Positions 1 through 8,174 of a stretch of 64,000 bases of DNA are shown piece after piece. A program made the translations under genes and the position numbers. The stretch spans positions 124,001 through 188,000 of the forward strand of contig NZ_CP089541.1 of the NCBI RefSeq assembly GCF_021233055.1, given 5' to 3'. Numbering within the stretch: position 1 is the first letter of the stretch; the number at the start of each line of letters is the position of its first letter. The notes beneath the pieces were generated by a model. That model made no database searches. It was not told the DNA's origin and worked only from the letters and a program-made list of their open reading frames with translations. The DNA comes from Spirosoma oryzicola (GTDB lineage: Bacteria; Bacteroidota; Bacteroidia; Cytophagales; Spirosomataceae).

Positions 1-60
1 CAGGGTTGTATCGGCTTAGCGAAGCTGGTGATCAACTCGTTGAATGACAACACCGATTAA
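1..60 (+). other. 3' end of an unidentified gene, frame ambiguous
   Basis: The left edge cuts a gene. Two frames are open here. One runs from base 3 to a TGA at 45-47 and ends LYRLSEAGDQLVE, which resembles the end of a winged-helix transcriptional regulator. The other runs from base 1 to a TAA at 58-60 and ends LVINSLNDNTD. The sequence to the left would decide. Bases 61-205 hold no gene that I can see. Confidence 0.3.
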
Positions 61-205
61 CTAGCCAACTGACGACCGACCGAACTTTCCTTTTTCATAT
101 TCTTTGCTGTGGTAACTGCTCACGACACAACGTGAGCGTTGCTTATACTCCGTTACTCATCCATGGTACCTTCTTACATCCTCTTTTTTCAAACTCCTCA
201 ATCGT

Positions 206-2179
206 ATGTTTCTAACGGGCGTCATAATTATTTCAGCCATCTTTATGGGCTGGCTTTTTACTGGATATGCCAACTTACGAGCGGGCAATGCCAGCCACCG
301 GGTTGGCGATCTGACAACCGGAACGGATGCCGCTGATGCAGCCCATGCCGAACACGAACCGCAAAGCAAACTTCAGAAATACATTTTTTCGGAAGATCAT
401 AAAACAATTGCCAAGCAATACCTGATCACAGGCATCTTTTGGGCCATAATTGGAATCAGCTTGTCGGTGATGTTTCGGCTTCAGTTAGGCTTCCCTGATA
501 TGAAAGTTGATTTTTTACGACCGTTACTGGGCGACTGGATAACCGAGTCGGGCAAGATCGATCAGGATTTTTATTTGGAGATGGTGACAATGCATGGAAC
601 CATAATGGTCTTTTTTGTGCTAACCGCCGGTTTAAGTGGTACCTTCTCCAACTTTCTGATACCTCTTCAGGTGGGTGCCCGCGACATGGCATCGGGGTTT
701 CTGAACATGCTTTCGTACTGGTTTTTCTTTATAGCCAGCTTGATCATGTTTTCGTCGCTGTTCGTCTACACAGGTCCGGCAGGTGGCGGCTGGGTGATTT
801 ATCCACCCCTGAGCGCTCTGCCACAGGCGCACAAGGGATCACAATTGGGCATGACGCTCTGGCTGATCAGTATGGCGTTTTTTATTGTGTCACAGTTGCT
901 GGGCGGAATCAATTACATTACTACAGTCATTAATTTACGCACACGGGGCATGTCCTTCAGCAAGTTACCTTTAACAGTCTGGGGATTTTTCTTAACGGCG
1001 GTTCTGGGCCTGATCTCGTTTCCAGTTCTGTTTTCGGCGGTACTGCTCCTTATCTTCGACCGGCATTTTGGTACAAGCTTTTACCTATCCGAAATCTACA
1101 TCAAAGGTGAAGCGCTTCCCAACGTAGGCGGTAGTCCGATTCTGTTTCAGCATTTATTCTGGTTTCTGGGGCACCCTGAAGTATACATTGTGATACTTCC
1201 TGCCTTTGGTATAACCTCCGAAATCATGGCTACCAATGCGCGTAAACCTATTTTCGGTTACCGGGCCATGATAGCCTCCATGATTGGTATTGCCTTCTTA
1301 TCCTTCATTGTCTGGGGGCATCATATGTTTGTGTCCGGCATGAATCCTTTTTTAGGATCGGTTTTTATGTTTTTGACGCTAATTATTGCCGTTCCATCGG
1401 CAGTTAAAGCCTTTAACTACGTTACGACTCTATGGCGCGGTAATATCCGGTTCACGTCGGCGATGCTGTTCGCCATCGGTTTTGTGTCCTTCTTTATTTC
1501 GGGCGGGGTAACGGGTATTATACTCGGCAACGCAACCCTGGACATTCCGCTGCACGATACGTACTTCGTCGTTGCTCATTTCCACTTGGTCATGGGAGCG
1601 GCTTCGGCCTTTGGACTTCTGGCCGGAACGTATCACTGGTTTCCCAAGATGTTTGGTCGAATGATGAATGAACGATTAGGCTACATTCATTTCTGGCTGA
1701 CCTTCGTGGGCATCTATCTCGTGTTTTTTCCCATGCATTACCTGGGCATTGCTGGTTTTCCGCGTCGTTATTATTCGTTTACGAGCTATGACTTCATGAA
1801 AGGTAAGTTCGCGGATATGAATAGCTTTATTACCATTGCCGCCATTATCACGTTTACGGCGCAATGGATTTTTATCTGGAATTTCTTTTACAGCATCTTC
1901 AAAGGACGCAAGTCTGTCCAGAACCCCTGGCGGTCAAACACCCTCGAATGGACGGCTCCGATCAATCCAGGACATGGCAACTGGCCGGGAGAGTTACCGG
2001 CGGTGTACCGCTGGTCGTATGATTACAGCAAACCGGGAGCAAAAGACGATTTTATCCCGCAAAACGTACCGTACTCGCTAACGCTGGAATCAAATCTACC
2101 TCACGAAAACGAACAGATTCCGCTGGAAAAAGCAATTGAAGCGCAGAAAATGAATGATCAGTTTGCGCACCCCCACTAA
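206..2179 (+). CDS. ctaD: Cytochrome c oxidase subunit I (heme-copper oxidase)
   Basis: This is the catalytic subunit of an aa3-type terminal oxidase, which reduces O2 to water at a heme-CuB centre and pumps protons across the inner membrane. The family ligands are present: H130 in MHGT (heme a), H323 and cross-linked Y327 in HPEVY, the H372-H373 pair, and H458/H460 in HFH. About twelve membrane helices follow one another. The 657 residues exceed the usual length because of an extra N-terminal helix (residues 1-22) and a hydrophilic linker to about residue 70, before the conserved IFSEDHKTIAKQYLITG. No earlier ATG exists: the frame is closed by a TAA at 113-115. Subunits II and III are not next to it, so this may be a second, orphan oxidase gene or the last gene of a cluster cut by the edge. 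A 99-residue ORF follows after 6 bases. Confidence 0.95.
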   Translation: MFLTGVIIISAIFMGWLFTGYANLRAGNASHRVGDLTTGTDAADAAHAEHEPQSKLQKYIFSEDHKTIAKQYLITGIFWAIIGISLSVMFRLQLGFPDMKVDFLRPLLGDWITESGKIDQDFYLEMVTMHGTIMVFFVLTAGLSGTFSNFLIPLQVGARDMASGFLNMLSYWFFFIASLIMFSSLFVYTGPAGGGWVIYPPLSALPQAHKGSQLGMTLWLISMAFFIVSQLLGGINYITTVINLRTRGMSFSKLPLTVWGFFLTAVLGLISFPVLFSAVLLLIFDRHFGTSFYLSEIYIKGEALPNVGGSPILFQHLFWFLGHPEVYIVILPAFGITSEIMATNARKPIFGYRAMIASMIGIAFLSFIVWGHHMFVSGMNPFLGSVFMFLTLIIAVPSAVKAFNYVTTLWRGNIRFTSAMLFAIGFVSFFISGGVTGIILGNATLDIPLHDTYFVVAHFHLVMGAASAFGLLAGTYHWFPKMFGRMMNERLGYIHFWLTFVGIYLVFFPMHYLGIAGFPRRYYSFTSYDFMKGKFADMNSFITIAAIITFTAQWIFIWNFFYSIFKGRKSVQNPWRSNTLEWTAPINPGHGNWPGELPAVYRWSYDYSKPGAKDDFIPQNVPYSLTLESNLPHENEQIPLEKAIEAQKMNDQFAHPH

Positions 2180-2185
2180 TCGACA

Positions 2186-2485
2186 ATGCCTTCGCATCAA
2201 ACTCCTATCACTATGAACAAAGAGCAAGAATCGACCGATAACGAGAACACCCCAACTAATGGTTCGCAGGAAGCCCCTCGCGAAGAAGGCACAACGGGTG
2301 AGACGGAAACCTATGTGGGTAGCCATGCCGATAATTATGATCCCGAAAACACACCAGACCCAGATGGCCCCCGGGATAAGCCTAGTGGCGAAAACACAAA
2401 GAACAACGGAGAACAGGGCGGAGGTCTATGGACGAGTGGTGGTCAGGTAACTACCGGCTCTGGCTACAACGAACCAGGTCCCTAG
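2186..2485 (+). CDS. Small acidic hydrophilic protein
   Basis: I do not recognise a family. The 99 residues are rich in Glu, Asn, Gly, Pro and Thr, with no hydrophobic stretch, signal peptide or cysteine, so the product is probably soluble and largely disordered. The frame opens 6 bases after the oxidase stop and ends before a very strong hairpin, so it is probably cotranscribed with the oxidase. A second in-frame ATG at 2213 (MNKEQES) could be the real start. Another overlapping frame (2259-2450) is less likely because it lacks this position relative to the oxidase and terminator. Confidence 0.55.
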   Translation: MPSHQTPITMNKEQESTDNENTPTNGSQEAPREEGTTGETETYVGSHADNYDPENTPDPDGPRDKPSGENTKNNGEQGGGLWTSGGQVTTGSGYNEPGP

Positions 2486-2498
2486 ACTACGCCCATCA

Positions 2499-2566
2499 AA
2501 ACTAGCCGTTGTGAGCAAACGCTGTATGTTTAGGTAAAAACAGCGTTTGCTCACAACGGCTAGTTT
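2499..2566. terminator. Perfect 27-bp hairpin terminator
   Basis: Arms 2499-2525 and 2540-2566 are exact reverse complements around a 14-base loop. The hairpin sits 13 bases after the small acidic ORF and closes the oxidase unit. The T tract is short (TTTG), so it may act by structure alone or as an mRNA-stabilising end. Confidence 0.8.
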
Positions 2567-2882
2567 GTGTTTAGTAGTTATCTACGATTGCCCTTCAATC
2601 TCCTTCTGCTCGTACTCCTGATCCGTCACAGCTTTTTGGTAACTCAGGATTCTTTACTTGCTCCTATTCGGGTCGATGTCGATAAATGCAATGGTACCAA
2701 TCAACCGATCAGAGTACATTTTCGACAAAGATCTATAGAGGATTTCGCAGACGATTAATCAGAAAAGAATTAGCTCTTTCACCCCAGCATTTGCCGGATT
2801 CATCACAAACCGGTTTCGTTAAGCAACATCTCCTTCAGCGGTTTCGTATTTCTGACAAACCAACTGACCTACGTTTGCTCCA
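2567..2882. other. Intergenic region without a supported gene
   Basis: Two short frames (2567-2758 and 2686-2916) overlap one another and show no family features. I see no RNA gene and no clear promoter. The region probably holds the promoter of the aminotransferase gene. Confidence 0.5.
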
Positions 2883-4124
2883 TTGGCTACTCAACATCAA
2901 TCCCAATTTATTATGACTCTTGTTGAATCCACCTCGGTAGTCAATCAGCCGGATATGAACCTATTCACGCATACGGTTCACAGCCCTTCGTACGCCAGTC
3001 TGACGGATAATTTTGAGCGTGTTGACAAACTGAAAGATTACTGCATACCCGTCAACTCGTACTTTCCGACGACCGCCATTATGGATGCGCTGTACGCAAA
3101 GATGCCTTACGCGCTCAAGTATTATCCGAGCAGCAATTCGGAACTCGCCGAACTGATTTGCCGGTTTGCCGATATTGCTGATCCGAATTCGGTGATTGCA
3201 GGGAATGGCTCAACGGAGCTGATTTCCTGGCTTAACACGCTGTACGTGAAAGACAACCTGCTGGTACCCGTGCCGTCATTCGGACGTTGGACAGATGAAC
3301 CAAAAGGGTTAGGACGACATGTACGCTACGCCTACTATTCCGATCTGAACAACCAGTGTCTGACAGCGGATGAGTTTGTAGATGCCGTTAAACGAACAGG
3401 TGTGAGAAACGCTGTGCTTTGTAATCCAAACAATCCTACCGGCTCCATTTTGCAGAAGGAAGATGTGATTTGGATTATGCAGGAGTTAGCATACCTCGAT
3501 ACCCTTATAATTGACGAATCGTTTATTGATTTTTCGCAGAGCGAGCCGCCTACCGTCAAAGATGTCGTTACGGAATTTCCGAATGCCTGGGTCTTAAAAA
3601 GTTTAGGCAAAAACCTGGGATTACATGGTTTGCGAATGGGCTACGCCATCAGTCATCCCAAAAACATTGACGCCCTCAAGAAACACGTGCCCTTCTGGAA
3701 CGTCAACGGGATTACTGAATTGTTGCTAAAGTTGGTGGTTGAGGGTAAAGCCGACTACGAACAAAGTCGGTTACAGGTTATTGCTGACCGCGAGTATCTG
3801 AGATCTGCTTTTCAGGAGATTCATGAATTTACCGTTTTTCCGTGTGCGGCCAACTTCATCTACGTCAAATTAACCGATACCATCAACGGTGATTTACTTA
3901 GAGATCGCTTGCTGCTTAATCAGCAATGCTTTGTGCGAAACTGCGGCAATAAAATCGGCTGTAGCAGTCAGTATTTTCGAGTAGCGGCCCGCCCCAAGGA
4001 AGATATTGATTACCTCATTGCGGCCATCAAACTGGAGCTAAAACAGTTGGCAACAATTGCCTTTATGAGGGACCTCAATAGCGCAGGCTGTTCGATCCAT
4101 CGAATCACCAAGCAGTCCTTGTAA
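2883..4124 (+). CDS. PLP-dependent aminotransferase, class I/II, HisC/CobD-like
   Basis: This is a fold-type I pyridoxal-phosphate enzyme of the histidinol-phosphate aminotransferase and threonine-phosphate decarboxylase group. Motifs in order are AGNGSTELI (phosphate-binding region), CNPNNPTGS (substrate and PLP contacts), IIDESFIDF (Asp to the pyridine nitrogen), and SLGKNLGLHGLRMGY, whose Lys (K243 from the first ATG) should form the Schiff base, followed by the Arg of the LRMGY motif. The length of 413 fits the fold but has about 20 extra C-terminal residues. An ATG at 2913 (MTLVEST) is an alternative start. No histidine or cobalamin biosynthesis genes are nearby, so the substrate is open; an amino acid or amino-alcohol phosphate is the family expectation. 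A hairpin follows 10 bases after the stop. Confidence 0.8.
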   Translation: MATQHQSQFIMTLVESTSVVNQPDMNLFTHTVHSPSYASLTDNFERVDKLKDYCIPVNSYFPTTAIMDALYAKMPYALKYYPSSNSELAELICRFADIADPNSVIAGNGSTELISWLNTLYVKDNLLVPVPSFGRWTDEPKGLGRHVRYAYYSDLNNQCLTADEFVDAVKRTGVRNAVLCNPNNPTGSILQKEDVIWIMQELAYLDTLIIDESFIDFSQSEPPTVKDVVTEFPNAWVLKSLGKNLGLHGLRMGYAISHPKNIDALKKHVPFWNVNGITELLLKLVVEGKADYEQSRLQVIADREYLRSAFQEIHEFTVFPCAANFIYVKLTDTINGDLLRDRLLLNQQCFVRNCGNKIGCSSQYFRVAARPKEDIDYLIAAIKLELKQLATIAFMRDLNSAGCSIHRITKQSL

Positions 4125-4134
4125 ATTGATTTTA

Positions 4135-4182
4135 TGACTCGGTTCGATAGCCGGATGGACAACCGATTATCGAACCGAGTCA
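4135..4182. terminator. 15-bp hairpin terminator
   Basis: Arms 4135-4149 and 4168-4182 are exact complements, and the loop can form a further short GC stem. It ends the aminotransferase gene. Confidence 0.7.
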
Positions 4183-4253
4183 GTTTAGCGTGTTGTTCAC
4201 CCCAAAAATTGGTCTTTCAACCACATTTATGTCTGCCGGGTAGGGTGTTATTG

Positions 4254-4261
4254 TACTTTTG
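4254..4261 (+). promoter_or_regulatory. Candidate Bacteroidota -7 element (TACTTTTG)
   Basis: The octamer matches the TAnnTTTG consensus of the main Bacteroidota sigma factor and ends 18 bases before the chosen ATG of the histidine kinase. A well-placed -33 TTG is not obvious. Its last bases form the TTG of the longer reading frame, which is one reason to prefer the ATG at 4280. Confidence 0.4.
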
Positions 4262-4279
4262 TACGCATCTTTCCGTGGA

Positions 4280-5485
4280 ATGGCAGCCTGGTTGAAGTCA
4301 CATAGCACGAATCTACTAATCGGAATTGCTCTGGTAATTCTACCACTGATTTATTCGGTCTACAGTGGTGTAAGCTGGTCTCCGTTAAGACCGCACGAGC
4401 ATCTGGTACAGAATGGACTAGCCTATACGCTGCTGGTCCTGTTTTCATACTTGAATCATACGGTATTAGTACCCCGCTGGTTTCTAACAAAACACTACTG
4501 GAAATACGCACTTATAGCGGTTAGCTGCGTCTTGGCCGCCGTTTATTTCCCGTATCGGATCGAGCAGTGGTTTTTCTTCAAACCCCCAAAAGAAAATACT
4601 CCGCTGGCTTGGGCTCGTCAACTCTTTGTGGAGGAGATGATGCTGACTGGCCCCTATACCCCACAATTTGAATCACATCACGACGAGAACAGACCTGTTT
4701 TTAAGCCATTTAATCGGCACCGGGGGCTACGTCAAGATGGCCCACCCCATCCGCCAGATGGTGAACGCCCGAACGACGCTCATGGACCGCCTTTTACGCT
4801 GCTCCTTCCGGTCAAGCTAGCCATCTTTTTCTTGTTAGGAAGTGTCAGTTCGCTTATCTCTATTTCCATCCAGACGGCTAGTCGGCTCCATCAGGTTGAA
4901 AATGACCAGTTGCAGGCTGAACTTCGCCAGCTTAAAGCGCAGATACAGCCGCATTTTCTCTTCAACACCCTCAACAGTATTTATGCGCTCGCCATTCGGC
5001 AGGATGAGCGAACAGCCGATACCATTGTCAAACTCTCGGAATTCATGCGCTATATCATTCGCGACGCGCACCGAGATAAAGTGGCTCTGGCTAAAGAGAT
5101 TAATTACATTGGTAACTATATTGATCTTCAAAAAGCTCGGCTACGTGATGCGGTTCAGGTGAACTACCGACTTGAAGGGGATGAGACGAACGGAGAAATC
5201 GCTCCTTTACTTTTGTTTTCGTTTATTGAGAACGCCTTTAAATACGGGGTAAGTCCGGACGAGGAATCGCGGATTGATATTCGAATCCGGCTTGAAGGTA
5301 GTAACCTGGATCTTTATGTCGCCAATAAAAAAGTTCAGGTCAGTTCTTTCGAAAATTCAACGGGTGTGGGTTTGCAAAATACCCGAGAGCGGTTGCGGCT
5401 TCTTTACCCTGATACGCACCAGTTAACCATTGACAATAACCCGACCGATTTCCAAGTCAGTCTTAATCTGACTTTATCCGAATGA
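4280..5485 (+). CDS. LytS-type sensor histidine kinase
   Basis: This is an inner-membrane sensor kinase of the His_kinase (LytS/YehU) family, partner of the LytTR regulator that follows. Three N-terminal membrane helices lie at about residues 10-110, then a Pro/His-rich extracytoplasmic loop, and a fourth helix near residue 185. A short coiled coil leads to the phosphoacceptor motif PHFLFNTLN with H225, and then the ATPase domain with the N-box ENAFKYG and a GVGLQN G-box. The start was set at the ATG at 4280 rather than the TTG at 4259, because the TTG overlaps a promoter-like octamer. The stop overlaps the next start by 4 bases (ATGA). The signal sensed cannot be read from the sequence. Confidence 0.9.
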   Translation: MAAWLKSHSTNLLIGIALVILPLIYSVYSGVSWSPLRPHEHLVQNGLAYTLLVLFSYLNHTVLVPRWFLTKHYWKYALIAVSCVLAAVYFPYRIEQWFFFKPPKENTPLAWARQLFVEEMMLTGPYTPQFESHHDENRPVFKPFNRHRGLRQDGPPHPPDGERPNDAHGPPFTLLLPVKLAIFFLLGSVSSLISISIQTASRLHQVENDQLQAELRQLKAQIQPHFLFNTLNSIYALAIRQDERTADTIVKLSEFMRYIIRDAHRDKVALAKEINYIGNYIDLQKARLRDAVQVNYRLEGDETNGEIAPLLLFSFIENAFKYGVSPDEESRIDIRIRLEGSNLDLYVANKKVQVSSFENSTGVGLQNTRERLRLLYPDTHQLTIDNNPTDFQVSLNLTLSE

Positions 5486-6186
5486 AAGCCATTGCCCTTG
5501 ACGACGAACGGCCGGCCCTCGATGTTATCGAAGCCTTTTGTAGCCGAATAGACACGGTAGATCTGGTCAAAACCTTTACCCGAACTGGCGAAGCTCGTTT
5601 GTATCTGGAAGCAAACCCCGTCGATCTGATCTTTCTGGACATCAACATGCCGAAGGAGTCGGGACTGGATTTTTTTAGATCCATCACCCAGCAAACCCTC
5701 GTTATTTTTACGACGGCATATAGCGAATATGCGCTGGAAAGTTACGAAGTGGAAGCCGTCGATTACCTTTTAAAACCGTACACGTACGATCGTTTCTCGA
5801 AAGCGACGCAGCGAGCCCAAGCGCGGTGGCGAACACTCCAGCAGAACCAGGACATGAACAATCAAGGCCCTGGGCAGGCGCACCTCTTTTTTCGGGCGGA
5901 TTACGGCCTGGTAAAAGTTACCGTTGCCGACATTGTTTTTGTCGAGGGATTGGATAATTACCTGAAAATTCATTTAAAGGAAGGCCATCCTTTAGTCTTG
6001 CGGCTTACGATGAAAGCCATGCTGGAAAAACTACCAGCCAATAAATTCATTCGCGTTCACCGGTCTTTCATTGTCGCAATTGACAAAATTCAGTCGATTC
6101 GTGGCCGTATGATACTGATTGGAGAGGAGGAAATTCCTGTCGGAAGTAGCTACGAAAAAGACTTTTTTAGTCTGTTCATGAAATAG
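5482..6186 (+). CDS. LytTR-family response regulator
   Basis: This cytoplasmic two-component regulator is the partner of the kinase in front. The receiver domain (1-115) has the acidic pair D7/D8, phosphoacceptor D53 in FLDINMP, the conserved Thr in FTTAYS and the Lys in YLLKPY. A short linker leads to a LytTR DNA-binding domain (about 135-234) with VEGLDNYLKIH and the FIRVHRSFIV segment. The length of 234 is normal. Translation is coupled to the kinase through an ATGA overlap. The target promoter is unknown; no direct-repeat LytTR site could be identified with confidence by eye. Confidence 0.92.
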   Translation: MKAIALDDERPALDVIEAFCSRIDTVDLVKTFTRTGEARLYLEANPVDLIFLDINMPKESGLDFFRSITQQTLVIFTTAYSEYALESYEVEAVDYLLKPYTYDRFSKATQRAQARWRTLQQNQDMNNQGPGQAHLFFRADYGLVKVTVADIVFVEGLDNYLKIHLKEGHPLVLRLTMKAMLEKLPANKFIRVHRSFIVAIDKIQSIRGRMILIGEEEIPVGSSYEKDFFSLFMK

Positions 6187-6298
6187 ATCAGCCCTAAACG
6201 CTTCCTCTGTTCAATAAAAAATTGGCTTGTTTGCCTCAACTTATTCTTGGGTTAGGACGCTAAATTACCCAGCACTAAAGTATGTCTGTAAGTTAGTT

Positions 6299-6616
6299 GG
6301 TACGCTAAGTTCAGACAAGCAGACGTTGGTATTGAACGCTATCAAGCTAATACGTAAACGGTTTAGAGCCTACAATGGCGGCTATTATTTAACTAAATAT
6401 ACGTCGGAGTTAGCGAGTACCTATATCCCCTATTCGGGTGCGACCTCCGTAGCCAGCCAGAATGACTACATCCGCATTGATGGACCGAGTCTATGGATTG
6501 AGTTCTCCTACCAAGGTGGGGTAATTATCCGAAATACCCCTCATTCCCACTCCGTCTGGCGTGATCATACCAGCGATTGTGGGGTAACTAATGTCGGTTT
6601 AGGTGCCTCGTTTTGA
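6299..6616 (+). pseudogene. Truncated, frameshifted copy of the DUF3500 gene
   Basis: This segment matches the last third of the intact DUF3500 gene at 6960-8093, from the SSDKQTLVLNAI motif to HSHSVWRDHTSD. The open frame has no ATG and only a TTG upstream. Compared with the intact copy it carries one extra base near 6350 and one missing base near 6388, so about 13 codons between them are read in the wrong frame; the shifted frame restores YVNGLEPTMAAII against YVNDLDASAAAAV. The final bases also drift (VGLGASF in place of GGN). The last 100 bases are about 94% identical to the intact copy by eye, and the part before is clearly more diverged. It is a dead duplicate. Confidence 0.85.
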
Positions 6617-6651
6617 AGCGCATCACATCCAATTTGGGCGCTGGTGCGCTT
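6616..6651 (+). terminator. Hairpin terminator
   Basis: A 7-bp stem (6616-6622 with 6645-6651) around a long loop is followed by TTCTTT. It starts at the last base of the truncated DUF3500 copy. Confidence 0.45.
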
Positions 6652-6959
6652 TTTCTTTGGTTCGATTTAACCCCGTAATTTTTATGATTCACCACAAATT
6701 CAAGGTAATTACCCCTAACCTGGCGGGGTTGACCACTACTTTTCCTATATCCGCTTAGTAAAGCCGATTTTTGATTTGGCAGCGAACCCCATTGTTTTTG
6801 GCACTAAGGTGAATTGAATAGTTTGTCGGTATGTGATTCGTTCACCACAACATTTCGACTCTTTACCCCAACACAGACGGTTTTTGCAACAGCGATCAAC
6901 GGTTTTAAGTACTCGTAAATAAGCAATCAAGCGCTGACAGAACGTATTCAGCAAACATT
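6652..6959. other. Intergenic region before the DUF3500 gene
   Basis: No credible gene is present on either strand. The region should hold the promoter of the DUF3500 gene, but I could not pick out a convincing -7/-33 pair. Confidence 0.5.
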
Positions 6960-8093
6960 ATGAAACGCAACAACGTAACTCTTTTCCTACTGATCCTACT
7001 GGGCTTTAGTACCAGCTTTGAATCTTGCAAATCAACGGATGTTGATGCGACCAGCACAACGGGGTCAACGACGGGGTCAACAACAAACGCTTCCAGTTCG
7101 ATTACAACCGCTCTGTCAGCTACAGCCACAACAACAACCTGTGGTTCGACGGGCGTCGCTCAAATCGTTTGCCTGGCCGAAGCCTTCAAAGCTACCTTGA
7201 GCAGTACGCAAGTATCGACGGTGCAATTGAGTTACTCGAAGGCCAACGCACAGAAATGGTCTAACTTACCAGCAGGAATGTCTGCACGCATAGGTATCAA
7301 CCTGGGTGCGCTCAGTGATACCCAACTGGCGGCTTTCCGCAACCTGATGGTGGCTGTACTGGCGTTAAATAATACGAACGAAGGGTATGATGAGATGCTG
7401 GGCAACCTAGTCGCCGATGATTACCTAAACACCATTGGTGGAGGATCTACGTACGGGGCTGGTAATTATTTCGTATCATTTTTAGGCACGCCTAGCACCA
7501 GTAGTTTATGGTCTATCTTGTTTACGGGCCACCATTATACCCAGCCCATCACGTTCAACGCGGGAGCGGTCACAGGTGTTACACCGGCTTTCCGAGGTAC
7601 CGAGCCGCAGGCAGCCGTCACCGCAGGGAATCGTACGTATCAGGCATTTGAGCAGGAACGTGTCGCTTTTGCTGCCTTGTTAACGGGTTTAAGCGCTACC
7701 GAACAAACCACGGCTAAACTGTCCGGCAGTTATAACGATTTGGTACTGGGGCCGGGACAGGATGGGAAGTTTCCAGCGACCAAATCAGGCTTACAGGTAG
7801 GCAGTCTGAGTAGCGATAAGCAGACACTGGTACTAAACGCCATTCGCCTTTACGTCAATGATCTGGATGCGTCTGCGGCAGCAGCCGTGTTAACCAAATA
7901 CACCTCAGAATTGGCAAATACGTATGTCTCGTATTCAGGCACGACAGCCATGAGTTCCCAGGGCGATTATGTGCGTATTGATGGACCAAGTGTATGGATC
8001 GAGTTCTCCTACCAAGGTGGAGTAATTATCCGAAACACCCCTCATTCCCACTCCGTCTGGCGTGATCATACCAGCGATTATGGCGGCAATTAG
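6960..8093 (+). CDS. DUF3500 domain lipoprotein/secreted protein
   Basis: The 377-residue protein starts with a signal peptide (residues 1-22) ending at FESC, which would serve as a loose Bacteroidota lipobox, then a Ser/Thr low-complexity linker (about 25-60) with repeated TTGST. The DUF3500 domain fills the rest, with FTGHHYTQPITF and the C-terminal signature IRNTPHSHSVWRDHTSDYG. The biochemical role of DUF3500 is not established; the His-rich motifs suggest metal binding, which is inference. The HupE-like membrane gene follows on the same strand, which fits a shared role in metal handling. A broken partial copy lies just upstream. Confidence 0.85.
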   Translation: MKRNNVTLFLLILLGFSTSFESCKSTDVDATSTTGSTTGSTTNASSSITTALSATATTTTCGSTGVAQIVCLAEAFKATLSSTQVSTVQLSYSKANAQKWSNLPAGMSARIGINLGALSDTQLAAFRNLMVAVLALNNTNEGYDEMLGNLVADDYLNTIGGGSTYGAGNYFVSFLGTPSTSSLWSILFTGHHYTQPITFNAGAVTGVTPAFRGTEPQAAVTAGNRTYQAFEQERVAFAALLTGLSATEQTTAKLSGSYNDLVLGPGQDGKFPATKSGLQVGSLSSDKQTLVLNAIRLYVNDLDASAAAAVLTKYTSELANTYVSYSGTTAMSSQGDYVRIDGPSVWIEFSYQGGVIIRNTPHSHSVWRDHTSDYGGN

Positions 8094-8174
8094 AATGTCA
8101 TTGCTGCCTTAACTCGTACGAGTACAACAGCGCGGATTGATTACCCTCGATTGGTGGCCAGCGATAAGCGAAAC

